This document shows, one piece after another, positions 51,666-60,251 of a stretch of 64,000 nucleotides of DNA. The notes under the pieces were generated by a model, which saw only the letters and a list, made by a program, of their open reading frames with translations, ran no database searches and was not told the DNA's origin. Every line of letters starts with the position of its first letter. Position 1 is the first letter of the stretch. The stretch is from DASRBN01 sp035294305 (GTDB lineage: Bacteria; Chloroflexota; Ktedonobacteria; Ktedonobacterales; Ktedonobacteraceae): contig DATGLD010000019.1 in the NCBI GenBank assembly GCA_035294305.1, forward strand, positions 1-64,000. Reading direction: 5' to 3'. A program made the position numbers and the translations under genes.

Positions 51666-52005
51666 TGTCTTCCTCGTTCTTTCTTCGACGTTCGGGTTTC
51701 TTGAGTAGCCCATCTCCAAGCTGCCCCTTGAGTGGAAGGCCCGCGTCTCAAATTTGTTTCTATGCAATATACGTAGATACTCTGAGCTTGTTGCATGGTA
51801 TACTAATGAGGTAAATAGGAGAGCTTTAGCATGAGCAATTATCAGTCATTTCAAATGAAAGGGGTATCCTTTGCTGACGAATATTGCAGAAAGTCTCATA
51901 TGCATTGTGCGCCTTGATAATTGCCGGCTTGTCACGATCTCTCCACTACCGTATAATCACCATAGAGCTTGAAATAGCAAATACAATTCTTTCAGGAGGA
52001 AATAG
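51666..52005. other. divergent spacer between two membrane protein genes
   Basis: No gene is seen. It should hold promoters in both directions; no strong consensus promoter was found. Confidence 0.35.
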
Positions 52006-52372
52006 TATGGGTGGTCCCGCACTACAAATTATAGACCCGCACGGTATTTTTTGGGGCGATCTCTTTGGTTTCATTCTCGCTTTGCCGGTGGCGCTCTTCC
52101 TGGCATTCTGGATGAGCAGCGTGAAAAATCGTCTCGCGGTTGTCGTGGGCGCATTTATCGGCGCTTTCCTGGCGTTTGTTATCATTCTGGGATGGGTCGG
52201 CACGCTGATCTATGATACAGTGCTGCCTGGGGCCTCACCCGGCTCGACCTTCTTCGGCTCGTTGTTCCTATGTTCAGTGGGTGGATTGTCCGGCGGAATT
52301 ATTGCGGATCTAATCGTGGCGCGTATGAGCAGGCGCGATTACCTCAGATCGCCTTCTGCCGCCCATGAATAG
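52006..52372 (+). CDS. small membrane protein
   Basis: 121 residues. Start ATG 52006 with CAGGAGG upstream; a longer in-frame start exists at 51884 but is weak. Three hydrophobic helices (LFGFILALPVALFLAFWM, LAVVVGAFIGAFLAFVIIL, LFLCSVGGLSGGIIADLIV). Small residues such as G and A at regular spacing suggest a tight bundle. Family not recognised. It precedes holA by 24 bases. Confidence 0.6.
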
Positions 52373-52396
52373 CACAGAGCCAGCATATTCGCAACC

Positions 52397-53503
52397 ATGT
52401 TCTATCTCTTACACGGCAACGACGAGTTCACCTGCCGCGAGCACCTGAAGAAGCTGCGCCAGCAGGGGAATTTCGAATATAACCAGGATACTTACGTTGG
52501 CGGTGAGGTCGATCTAAGGACGCTCACCGCTACTTGTAGTACCCTGCCTTTTCTCACCGATCAGCGCCTGGTGGTCCTCATAGGCCTGCCTAAAAAACGA
52601 CGCGGCGAAGATGCAGCCCCATTCGCTGAGAGCGCAGAGGCAACTCCCGCGACTGAAGCGCCCGTAGGGGCCGATTCTTCGCGCACAGCGCCGGTTGATC
52701 GGCCAATACCCGAGAAAGGCGGCAAATCCAAAAAAGGCAAGAAAGGTGCGAAAAGCGGCACGGAATCGCGGGCGGGTTTTGAAAAAGGCCTCGCCGAATA
52801 TATTCCTCAGATGCCCGATAGCACCGTGCTAATCGTTGTGGTGGATGAGGAACTGAGCGCCAGCAATGTACTGCTCAAAGCAGCGCAGGAACACGGCAAA
52901 GTGATGCAATTTACGCTTCCCAAAGGCGCTGGTGTGAAAACCTGGATTGAGAATCGCGCCAAAAGCATCGGTGTGAAGATCACGGCAGAGGCGGCTTCTA
53001 TGCTGGCGGATTATATTGGCAACCAGCTGCGCATGCTGGCGAACGAACTCGATAAACTGGCCACCTATGTTGGTAGCAGGGGCATTATCGATGTTGAAGA
53101 TGTGCGCAAACTTTCCCCACAGGTACAGGAGGCGCGTGTCTTCGACCTGACCGATGCCCTGGCGGAACGCAATCGCAAGAAGGCCCTCGATCTGCTGCAC
53201 AACTTGCTGGCCGACGGGGAGCCGCCGCTGCGCCTGATCAGCACCATCACTTCGCAAGTACGCAGCTTACTGCTGGTGAAAGAACTGGCCGGCGAGGGCT
53301 TGCGTGTCTCACAGATTGTCGCCGCTACGGGCATGGCGCCATTCGTGGCCGAGAAAGCCACGCGCCAGATCGGGAAGTTCAGCACGCAGCAACTGGAAGC
53401 GGTCTATCACCAGTTGCTGGCCACCGATGCCGCTCTGAAACGCAGTCGCATGACGCCGGATATGGCGCTGGATTTGCTGGTGGTGAATTTTGGCAATGGG
53501 TAG
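52397..53503 (+). CDS. holA: DNA polymerase III subunit delta
   Basis: 368 residues of the clamp loader delta subunit. The AAA-like domain starts MFYLLHGNDEFTCREHLKKL and has LPFLTDQRLVVLIGLPK; SANVLLKAAQEHGKVMQFTL, with AEAASMLADYIGNQLRMLAN and then LAERNRKKALDLLHNLLADG, is typical. A charged, lysine-rich insert of about 50 residues (near 80-130) interrupts the first domain. It overlaps the next start by eight bases. Confidence 0.9.
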   Translation: MFYLLHGNDEFTCREHLKKLRQQGNFEYNQDTYVGGEVDLRTLTATCSTLPFLTDQRLVVLIGLPKKRRGEDAAPFAESAEATPATEAPVGADSSRTAPVDRPIPEKGGKSKKGKKGAKSGTESRAGFEKGLAEYIPQMPDSTVLIVVVDEELSASNVLLKAAQEHGKVMQFTLPKGAGVKTWIENRAKSIGVKITAEAASMLADYIGNQLRMLANELDKLATYVGSRGIIDVEDVRKLSPQVQEARVFDLTDALAERNRKKALDLLHNLLADGEPPLRLISTITSQVRSLLLVKELAGEGLRVSQIVAATGMAPFVAEKATRQIGKFSTQQLEAVYHQLLATDAALKRSRMTPDMALDLLVVNFGNG

Positions 53504-54596
53504 TCAAGCGCGCAATCCCCTCAAGCAATTAATCGTCGAGCGCATTCGACGCGAAGGGCCGATCCCTTTCTCCGAATATATGCGCATGGCCCTGTACGAG
53601 CCGGGCCACGGTTACTACGTCAGCGGCGAGGCGAAGACGGGCTGGGAGGGCGATTATTTCACCAGCACGGATGTCTCTACGTTCTTCGCCAATTGCATGG
53701 GCCGCCAGTTCTATGCCATGTGGGAGAAACTGAAAAAGCCGGTTCCATTTGTTGTAGTCGAGGAGGGGGCCGGACGCGGACACCTGGCGCATGGTGTGCG
53801 AGCCTGGGCGGAAAGAGAGGCTCCTGATTTCCACAAAGTACTCGATTACCGGGTAGAGGATATTCGAGTGGGGCAGGATGTGCTTAGTGAAGCGGCAGAT
53901 GCCGGTGAATCCGCGCCTTCCGTTATCCTCTCGAACGAGTTGATCGATGCTTTTCCTGTGCATGTCGTTGAGGTACGCGACGGGCAGTTATACGAGGTGT
54001 ACGTGGATGAGCAGAATGGGCGCCTGTGCGAGGTTTTGAGCGAGCCGGAAACGCCAGAAGTTGCTGCGTACCTGGATACATATAAGATTCCCTGGCGGAC
54101 GTATGGCGATGGATGGCGGGCGGAGATTAACCTGGATGCGCTGCGCTGGGTGGAGCGCGTGGCGCGACGGGTGCGCAAGGGCTTTATTCTTACTGTCGAT
54201 TACGGTGAGAAGGCTCGTGACCTCTATACGCCCCAGCGACGGCTTGGCACGCTGAACTGCTACTACCAGCATCAAATGACCGGGTGGCCCCTGGCGCGTC
54301 CGGGTGCGCAGGATATCACGGCGCATGTCAATTTTAGCGCGCTTATTCAGGAGGCGAGGCGGCATGGCCTGCGTGTCAGCAAATTTACGACGCAGCGTGA
54401 ATGGCTGGAGGGCCTGGGTATTCGTGAGGAACTGGAACTGCTCCGCCAGCAGGAATTCGCGGAGGCCGATACGGCGCGTGCCAGCGACCGGGGACAGGTG
54501 GCGCTGTTGAAATGGTATAACGTGCGGCAGGGCGTCCTACTTCTGACCGACCCCTATGGCATGGGAAATTTCAAGGTGTTGATCCTGCGCCACTAG
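53496..54596 (+). CDS. MidA/NDUFAF7-type SAM-dependent methyltransferase
   Basis: 366 residues of the DUF185/MidA family, whose mitochondrial member NDUFAF7 methylates an arginine of complex I. The family landmarks GPIPFSEYMRMALYEPGHGYY, GDYFTSTDVSTFFANCMGRQ (quoted in parts), VVVEEGAGRGHLAHGV, VILSNELIDAFPVHVVEV, ILTVDYGEKARDLY and GTLNCYYQHQM are all present. The start ATG 53496 overlaps holA by eight bases, so it is translationally coupled. Target not known in bacteria. Confidence 0.9.
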   Translation: MGSQARNPLKQLIVERIRREGPIPFSEYMRMALYEPGHGYYVSGEAKTGWEGDYFTSTDVSTFFANCMGRQFYAMWEKLKKPVPFVVVEEGAGRGHLAHGVRAWAEREAPDFHKVLDYRVEDIRVGQDVLSEAADAGESAPSVILSNELIDAFPVHVVEVRDGQLYEVYVDEQNGRLCEVLSEPETPEVAAYLDTYKIPWRTYGDGWRAEINLDALRWVERVARRVRKGFILTVDYGEKARDLYTPQRRLGTLNCYYQHQMTGWPLARPGAQDITAHVNFSALIQEARRHGLRVSKFTTQREWLEGLGIREELELLRQQEFAEADTARASDRGQVALLKWYNVRQGVLLLTDPYGMGNFKVLILRH

Positions 54597-55210
54597 TATT
54601 TGCGCGGGAAGCTGTAGTTATCATACGAACTGCTGCCTGCCGGAGCCACGCCTGTATTGGGAAAACCGGCTTGAGGGCGACTCTGTGTCTCAGAGTTGTT
54701 GGAAGTCTGGCTCGTGTTCTGTCCGCTTGAGGGCGCCAGGTTATTGGATTGAGAGCTACTGCCGGTGAGATCAAGGCGGGTAATCGCGTGGTTATTTACC
54801 TGCAGCTGGCCGCAGGCGATGCTCGTACTGGTATCTGTATTACCCCGGTGAATATCGATATAGAGGGTATGCGAGGTATCGAGGTTTCCCGGTGTAGTAA
54901 GGAGATTAAGATTGCCGCTGCTATCGGACAGGTATTTTCCCAGGTCTATCATAGGAGAGCCGCCGCATTTGCCGGTATCGATTGTAACAAAGTAGCTGAA
55001 CCGGGATGTGAGGCCACTCAGATTCAATTGCAGCGTGTTTGTTGTCCCATTCACATCTTTAGGCAAATATTGTGCCAGCCCTGTGACTGTCGAATTGTTG
55101 ATCGCGTTGACCACCGAGTTCCCCACCTGGGCGAAGAGGCGCGGAGTGAAAAAATAAAGCGCGCCGCCAACGATGATCGCCGTAAAGAGCAGGTTACGAA
55201 TCAGCTTAAA
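54593..55210 (-). CDS. secreted or membrane-anchored hypothetical protein
   Basis: 205 residues from ATG 55210. An N-terminal signal anchor (LLFTAIIVGGALYFFTPRLF) is followed by a beta-rich domain (residues about 50-145) with two cysteines (GKCGGSP and IACGQL) that may form a disulfide, and a disordered tail rich in S, N, Q and P. No family recognised. Its stop overlaps the methyltransferase stop by four bases on the other strand. Confidence 0.65.
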   Translation of the reverse strand, partial: FKLIRNLLFTAIIVGGALYFFTPRLFAQVGNSVVNAINNSTVTGLAQYLPKDVNGTTNTLQLNLSGLTSRFSYFVTIDTGKCGGSPMIDLGKYLSDSSGNLNLLTTPGNLDTSHTLYIDIHRGNTDTSTSIACGQLQVNNHAITRLDLTGSSSQSNNLAPSSGQNTSQTSNNSETQSRPQAGFPNTGVAPAGSSSYDNYSFPRKY

Positions 55211-55464
55211 CATGTATGCCCTCCTCATACTGCTGGCCAGGGGTGTGATGCCTCGCTGCCTATTCTAGAGCTATTATAGACCGAAATAGTTCTACCTGTC
55301 TATAGGCTTTCTATCGTCCTATTGGTGTTCCGCTAAGACTGTGGTAAGATTAAACCAGCTTTTCCTGGCCCCTTGATAGGCCAGGAAAGCCACTACAGAC
55401 GATAAAAGGTTGGGGGACGAAGAGACCTTGGCAGGCGGTCTGCATTCAAGAAAGGAAGCCCTCT

Positions 55465-56265
55465 ATGTCAAAGCAGATTGAAGACGAGGTACAGTACTAT
55501 TACGATTCCCACCCCACCGAGGAGGACGAGATGGGGGAAACCGCGGACCATGCCATACTGGTGAACTACCTGATGGCGGTCCTCGATTGGCTCTTTCATG
55601 GGCAACTGTATGCCATCTATGAGAACCTGAATTTCTATCAAACCCCCAACAAGCATGAACGCCCGATTGCTCCTGATATTGCCGTAATCCAGGGCGTGGC
55701 GTTCCGGCGCGTGAAAAGCTGGCGGGTTGGTATCTACGGGCCGGCTCCCCAGGTGGTCTTTGAGATTGGCTCCGAGGAAACCTGGGCCAAAGACCTTGGA
55801 GAAAAGGTCTGGAAATATGCGCGCATGGGCGTAGAGGAATACTATGCCTACGACCCTAACGACCCGATGTTGTCGCTGAGCCGACGCAAGGGGCAGCGAT
55901 TGTTCGGCTGGCAGCGTGATGCGCTGACTGGCCTGTTGGAGCCTCTTTCGCTCAATGACCAGGGGCAGTTGTGGAGTCCACGCCTGGACAGCTACCTGAT
56001 TGCTGATGAGCAGCACCTGCGCCTGCTCGATAGCCGGGGAGAGCCGCGTCTGACCAGAGAGCAGGCAGAAGCCGAGGCCAGGAAAATGGAGCAACTGCGG
56101 GCAGAGGCAGAACGCCAGAGGGCAGAGAGGGAAGCCAGAAGAGCACAGGCAGAACACCAGAGGGCAGAGGCAGAGCGTCAAAGAGCCGAAGTAGAGGCGC
56201 GCAAAGCGCAGGCGTATGCAGAGAGACTGCGCTCCCTGGGCATCGACCCCGACCAGATATTGTAA
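55465..56265 (+). CDS. Uma2-family protein, copy B
   Basis: 266 residues, paralog of 26515-27267. Shared landmarks: YYYDSHPTEEDEMGE at the start, YAIYENLNFYQTPNKHERPI, then IAPDIAVI, then VVFEIGSEETWAKDLGEK and EYYAYDP. The tail from about residue 205 is a coil of repeated RAEAERQ and REARRAQ units, ending RLRSLGIDPDQ as in copy A. AAGGAAG precedes the ATG. Its predicted PD-(D/E)XK-like core may be a nuclease, but the family role is unproven. Confidence 0.8.
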   Translation: MSKQIEDEVQYYYDSHPTEEDEMGETADHAILVNYLMAVLDWLFHGQLYAIYENLNFYQTPNKHERPIAPDIAVIQGVAFRRVKSWRVGIYGPAPQVVFEIGSEETWAKDLGEKVWKYARMGVEEYYAYDPNDPMLSLSRRKGQRLFGWQRDALTGLLEPLSLNDQGQLWSPRLDSYLIADEQHLRLLDSRGEPRLTREQAEAEARKMEQLRAEAERQRAEREARRAQAEHQRAEAERQRAEVEARKAQAYAERLRSLGIDPDQIL

Positions 56266-56316
56266 TTGCGGCCCTCGAAAACGCATTTACTTTAAAAGTG
56301 AAAGCACAGCAGATAG

Positions 56317-56801
56317 ATGAACCAGCGTAATCGCATTGAACCGGGGCCGGGCCAGGAATCGGTCTGGGATTATCCGCGTCCACCGCGCAGAAGCATATTC
56401 AGGTCATCTTCAACGGCGTGGTGATCGCGGACACGCATCGCGCCAAACGCATCCTAGAGACGAGCCATCCACCCGTTTACTATATCCCACCTGAGGATGT
56501 GAAGCTCGAGTACTTCACGCCCACGACGCGCACAACGTTCTGCGAATGGAAAGGCGCCGCCTCCTACTACACCATCAAAGTGGGGAATAAGACGGTGCCA
56601 AACGCCGCCTGGTATTATCGCCGTCCCACGCATCCATACGAGGCGCTCGCCAACTATATAGCCTTTTACCCAGGCAAGATGGACGCCTGCTTCGTGGACG
56701 GTGAGCGGGTACAGGCGCAGGCGGGTGATTTTTATGGTGGATGGGTGACGAGCGATATCGTGGGACCGTTTAAGGGTGGACCGGGGACGATGGGGTGGTA
56801 A
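56317..56801 (+). pseudogene. DUF427 family protein, frameshifted
   Basis: ATG 56317 opens a frame with the conserved DUF427 N-terminus EPGPGQESVWDYPRPP, but a frame change near 56385 puts the rest (HIQVIFNGVVIADT, ETSHPPVYYIP, CEWKGAASYYTI, then YPGKMDACFVDGERV) in another frame. One or two bases seem to be missing after CCACCGCGC. Apart from this the family sequence is complete. DUF427 proteins are small beta-barrel-like proteins without a known activity. Confidence 0.75.
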
Positions 56802-56819
56802 GACTCTATTAAACGATGA

Positions 56820-58454
56820 TCATTTGTCGCGGCCTGCCGGAACTACCGGCACTTTAAATAGCACGAATTGGTCTTGTTGGGATGAATAGGCGCGCAGGAA
56901 AAGACGGTCGTTGCGTTCCTGTTTATTGACCTTTGGTGGCCGCAATGCCGCGACTGTGGTCTTCTTTTCTACCTCGGTGCTAAAATTCGGGTCCTTGATG
57001 AGGGTATGGTAGACGTAGCGAATGCCTTTGCGCTGGGCCGCGAACATGGCGAGCGCGGCCATGCTTTTGCGCCCACCGGTGAGGGCCAGCACAATTTCAC
57101 AATCTCGATGACGGTTTTGAACATCATCAATGGCAGTTTCCAGTGCTTGCTGATATTTCACGCAGAGTTCATCCGAAGTGATATCGCCTATACCGGCTAT
57201 AGGCACGTCATGGATCATGCCGGGTAATAGTTCATCCTTGAAAGCCTCTTTAACAAGAGTGGCGCTGTTGCGTACCTTCTGTGAAAGTGCGGGATAGGTG
57301 ATAACGGCCTCCCGAATCGTGCGTCCCTCATTTTTCAGCAATGTATAGAGTTGTGTTACTATCATTGGAGTTGTGCCGAGCGGGACGATTAAGACAGCTT
57401 CTTTGGTATTGAGCAACTTGCTCACGGGAACAGTCGGCTTTAATGGATAACGAAGCAGTTCTTCTGCTGTTGGCTTATAGCTGCCATCAGGTTGCTCTAT
57501 TGCAAGACCCGAGATGATCACCTTTTCAATATTTGCCTTTGGGTAGAGATGTATGCCTTGCGGTTCGGTGTGATAGAATGGACGTTCCACGGTACGGCGG
57601 CGCTTGTAAAAGTGGAACGAGAGAGAACTACGGGAAAAACTTCCATGTATTCTTCCGAACAGGAGATTCGCGTCCCTCATTTGTCGAAAGCAGGTAGCGA
57701 ATCTGCCTGCTCGCGGACTATCGTGAACCAGCATTTTCTCGTATTCTTGTTTTACACGTTCAGTGACCTCAACAGCAAGAATGCGTTGAGCAGCCTGATT
57801 ATTGTTACGCGGCCGATAAAATTCTGCTGGTTCCGCCAACGCTGGGTCTTCATCCCATAGATCATCTAACTCATCAGGAGTTAACGTAAAAAGCCGGGAG
57901 CGAACATCGTTGCTGACGAACTGCCAATCTTGCGAAGGGATCTTCACCGGAATCAATTTCTCAATTGGCGGGAAAAGAGCATTTTTGCGATCTTCATCGG
58001 AAAGGTCGAAAAGTTGAGCGACCGACTTGAACTGATGAGGCTCGTCGCTATTCACTTCATCAGCGTCTAATACCTGGTACAGACTTTTAACGCAGCGAAA
58101 GAACGGAACAACAAGCGCCATGAGGGCCGACATATTTTTGCGGCCACCCGCTAGCGAAAGGTAGACGGTATCGTTTTGTTGCTGGTACACCTGCAATTGT
58201 CCGGCAAGCAACTGCAAAAACTGGTAGGATTCGCTTTCACCATTGACATCATCAAAAGGGAGAACTAGGAAATTCAGTTCGCATTTTCCTCGCAAGCCTT
58301 CTTCGATCAAATCATATCCCTGCTTCACATCCTCGCCGTTGGGGCGCAAGATCATCACCATGTCTATCTCCAGGCCCTGTTGGTGTAAAACGTGATACAT
58401 TGCCGTGACGACAACCGGTGATTCGCCGAGGGAAGCGACCAGAATGCGAGCCAT
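56820..58454 (-). CDS. tandem CARF (NE0113-type) CRISPR-associated protein
   Basis: 544 residues built from two related halves. Residues 1-150 (RILVASLGESPVVVTAMYHV, then SLAGGRKNMSALMAL at 100-114) and residues about 353-500 (AVLIVPLGTTPMIVTQLYTL, then ALTGGRKSMAALAMFAA at 457-473) both match the CARF fold of the NE0113/Csx14-like family, whose GGRK-x-M loop contacts cyclic oligoadenylate. The middle (about 160-350) is basic and unlike any effector I recognise (no HEPN R-x4-6-H, no nuclease motif). Fusing two CARF units gives in one chain what is usually a dimer, so it may be a self-contained sensor or ring nuclease. It is the last gene of the type III operon, 20 bases after the RAMP gene. 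Confidence 0.75.
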   Translation of the reverse strand: MARILVASLGESPVVVTAMYHVLHQQGLEIDMVMILRPNGEDVKQGYDLIEEGLRGKCELNFLVLPFDDVNGESESYQFLQLLAGQLQVYQQQNDTVYLSLAGGRKNMSALMALVVPFFRCVKSLYQVLDADEVNSDEPHQFKSVAQLFDLSDEDRKNALFPPIEKLIPVKIPSQDWQFVSNDVRSRLFTLTPDELDDLWDEDPALAEPAEFYRPRNNNQAAQRILAVEVTERVKQEYEKMLVHDSPRAGRFATCFRQMRDANLLFGRIHGSFSRSSLSFHFYKRRRTVERPFYHTEPQGIHLYPKANIEKVIISGLAIEQPDGSYKPTAEELLRYPLKPTVPVSKLLNTKEAVLIVPLGTTPMIVTQLYTLLKNEGRTIREAVITYPALSQKVRNSATLVKEAFKDELLPGMIHDVPIAGIGDITSDELCVKYQQALETAIDDVQNRHRDCEIVLALTGGRKSMAALAMFAAQRKGIRYVYHTLIKDPNFSTEVEKKTTVAALRPPKVNKQERNDRLFLRAYSSQQDQFVLFKVPVVPAGRDK

Positions 58455-58474
58455 GGTTCTCTCTCCTTATATCC

Positions 58475-59608
58475 CTACCGCTGCCTGGGGACGTTGCGCG
58501 TTTGAGCAATACGTTTTCCCTGGCTGGCGGGAGTATCGAACCAGTCGCGTTTGCTGGGATAGTAGTATTCGACGCTGCTATCGGGTGGCCAGGCCCAGAT
58601 GCGCTGCAGGTCTTTCATCGCCTCCTGGGCAAGGTGGGTTTTTGAAAATTCGTCAACCTGATCGTATATAACGGTCCATACATCTTTGTCTTCCCATGTG
58701 GTCTTGCCCCGTTGTGCTTCAGATTGCCTATAGCGTGCTGTGTAATCGATCAGTGTCAGGCTGGTCGGAGTGATGAGGATTGAGCCGAGTCCGAGCGGTT
58801 TGCCGTAGCCGATTTTGTGACGCATGGTCTGTTCCAGTGTCAAGGCATAGAGGAATGCGCCGAACTCCTCCTGCTCCAGGTTGGTAAAATCGATGCGCAC
58901 GTGAAATCCGGTGTCTTTGTCGATGGGATCGATATAGCGGTTATAATAGCCACCCGTTTTTGTGGGCAAAAGGTTCTCGGCAGTGAGCAAATCGTCATAA
59001 TGATGGTGGAAGTAGAATTTGCGCCCGGCGATGTGCGCTCTAGAGGGATCGAGGTAAAAATCGGCGTGGCGTGGCTTGGGGTCTACCAGGGCAGCTGTAT
59101 ACATGGGGCCGTAGCTGGCCAGGGTTTCATGAATAACGAGCGCGTCACCGATATTGACCTTACCCAGAAAGACGCCCTCAGTACGTTCTCTCAGCATGCC
59201 GAAGATACGACAGGCGATACAAAGGTTTGTGTTATCGCTACATTTCTGGAACCCTGCCGGCACTGCGCGCCGGTAGTTTACCTTATTATGCTCATAGCTG
59301 CCATCATACAGGGTAAGACAGCCGTTGCTGATGGTTTCAACGACGGTGCGCAGCATGCCCTTGAGCGAGCTGCCAGGAATGATGTACTGGTTGTGCTTAT
59401 TTTTGATCGAGAGAGCGGCCCTACGCGGGTCTGCTGGCACCGAACGCGGGTCGGCGATGAACAGGGGCGTCTCGGTGTAAATGTCAAGCTCGATGGAGCC
59501 GGAATAGAGCTGTTGCTCCCCCTCTCCGGTCAGGCGATGATGCCATACCGGTTTGTGGCGCTCAGGTGGTTTGTTCCACTCGATACGTGCGAAATCATAT
59601 GGATTCAT
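58475..59608 (-). CDS. Cas7/Csm3-like RAMP protein, third copy
   Basis: 377 residues. The RAMP core is seen in IIPGSSLKGMLRTVVE (77-84 is the motif), the cysteine pair CIACRIFGM (Cys130, Cys133), and the glycine-rich loop GYGKPLGLGS near 267-275. An aspartate in the segment SVPADPRR (near 60) is at the place where Csm3 holds the catalytic residue for target RNA cutting. Both ends carry extra sequence: an unusual 35-residue N-terminus and a C-terminal helical extension of about 90 residues. It is one of the backbone subunits that coat the guide RNA, or a capping one. Confidence 0.75.
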   Translation of the reverse strand: MNPYDFARIEWNKPPERHKPVWHHRLTGEGEQQLYSGSIELDIYTETPLFIADPRSVPADPRRAALSIKNKHNQYIIPGSSLKGMLRTVVETISNGCLTLYDGSYEHNKVNYRRAVPAGFQKCSDNTNLCIACRIFGMLRERTEGVFLGKVNIGDALVIHETLASYGPMYTAALVDPKPRHADFYLDPSRAHIAGRKFYFHHHYDDLLTAENLLPTKTGGYYNRYIDPIDKDTGFHVRIDFTNLEQEEFGAFLYALTLEQTMRHKIGYGKPLGLGSILITPTSLTLIDYTARYRQSEAQRGKTTWEDKDVWTVIYDQVDEFSKTHLAQEAMKDLQRIWAWPPDSSVEYYYPSKRDWFDTPASQGKRIAQTRNVPRQR

Positions 59609-59613
59609 AGCGG

Positions 59614-60213
59614 TTACTCTCCAGCTTGCAGGTCTCGGAAACGAAACAGGTGTACTTTGCCGGTATCTTCATCAACATATTCGCTTACTTCCAATCGCAA
59701 TCGCTGCGCTCGTTGCCCGTTCGGCAGAGATGGGTAGCGCAGCAGGCGAGGGATGCGCAGTTGAGCAAAATCACCCTCCTGGGCTTGCGGACCAATGGCG
59801 TTGATGTCATCCTGATCAAGTCGCATCCCAAAAAGGAAGTAGCGCGTGTTGTGAGGCTCGCCCAACTTCTCGCCCTGTTCATTGTTTTTCTCAAGCGGAA
59901 ATTGCTCGCGTTCTGGCCCTACGTACACCACCTGGAATTTGCCTTTTTGTTGCCCCGTTTGGGGTGCCTGCTCCCAGCGTATCTCGGCATGCTGATCAAA
60001 AACACGACCGGAAGTGTAGTCATTCAAATGAATGCCCTTATAGCGGTCCGACTTCAAATCTTTTAAATGAATGAAGAGCAGGAGATTTTGCCGCTCTGTT
60101 GCGCCTGTCACAAGGTGTGCCGGAAATTGTTCCACCAGCACATACGCTTCCGGCGAAAACTGGCAGCTTGCGACCAGGGCTTCGATATCATGAGCCGGGC
60201 CGCTGTATACCAT
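59614..60213 (-). CDS. Csx19-like type III-D protein
   Basis: 199 residues from ATG 60213. I do not recognise it with certainty, but several features fit Csx19 (type III-D): an N-terminal alpha/beta part, SGRVFDQHAEIRWEQ with FQVVYVGPE, a TRYFLFGMRL segment, and a C-terminal RLRLEVSEYVDEDTGKVHLF. It sits between two RAMP genes in a single operon, as Csx19 does. A longer start at 60300 would overlap the upstream gene by 49 bases and begin with a hydrophobic stretch that is probably not native. The role of Csx19 is not established. Confidence 0.5.
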   Translation of the reverse strand: MVYSGPAHDIEALVASCQFSPEAYVLVEQFPAHLVTGATERQNLLLFIHLKDLKSDRYKGIHLNDYTSGRVFDQHAEIRWEQAPQTGQQKGKFQVVYVGPEREQFPLEKNNEQGEKLGEPHNTRYFLFGMRLDQDDINAIGPQAQEGDFAQLRIPRLLRYPSLPNGQRAQRLRLEVSEYVDEDTGKVHLFRFRDLQAGE

Positions 60214-60251
60214 ATCTGCCACGATGAGACTCCTTCTCTGCTGTGCGAAAA

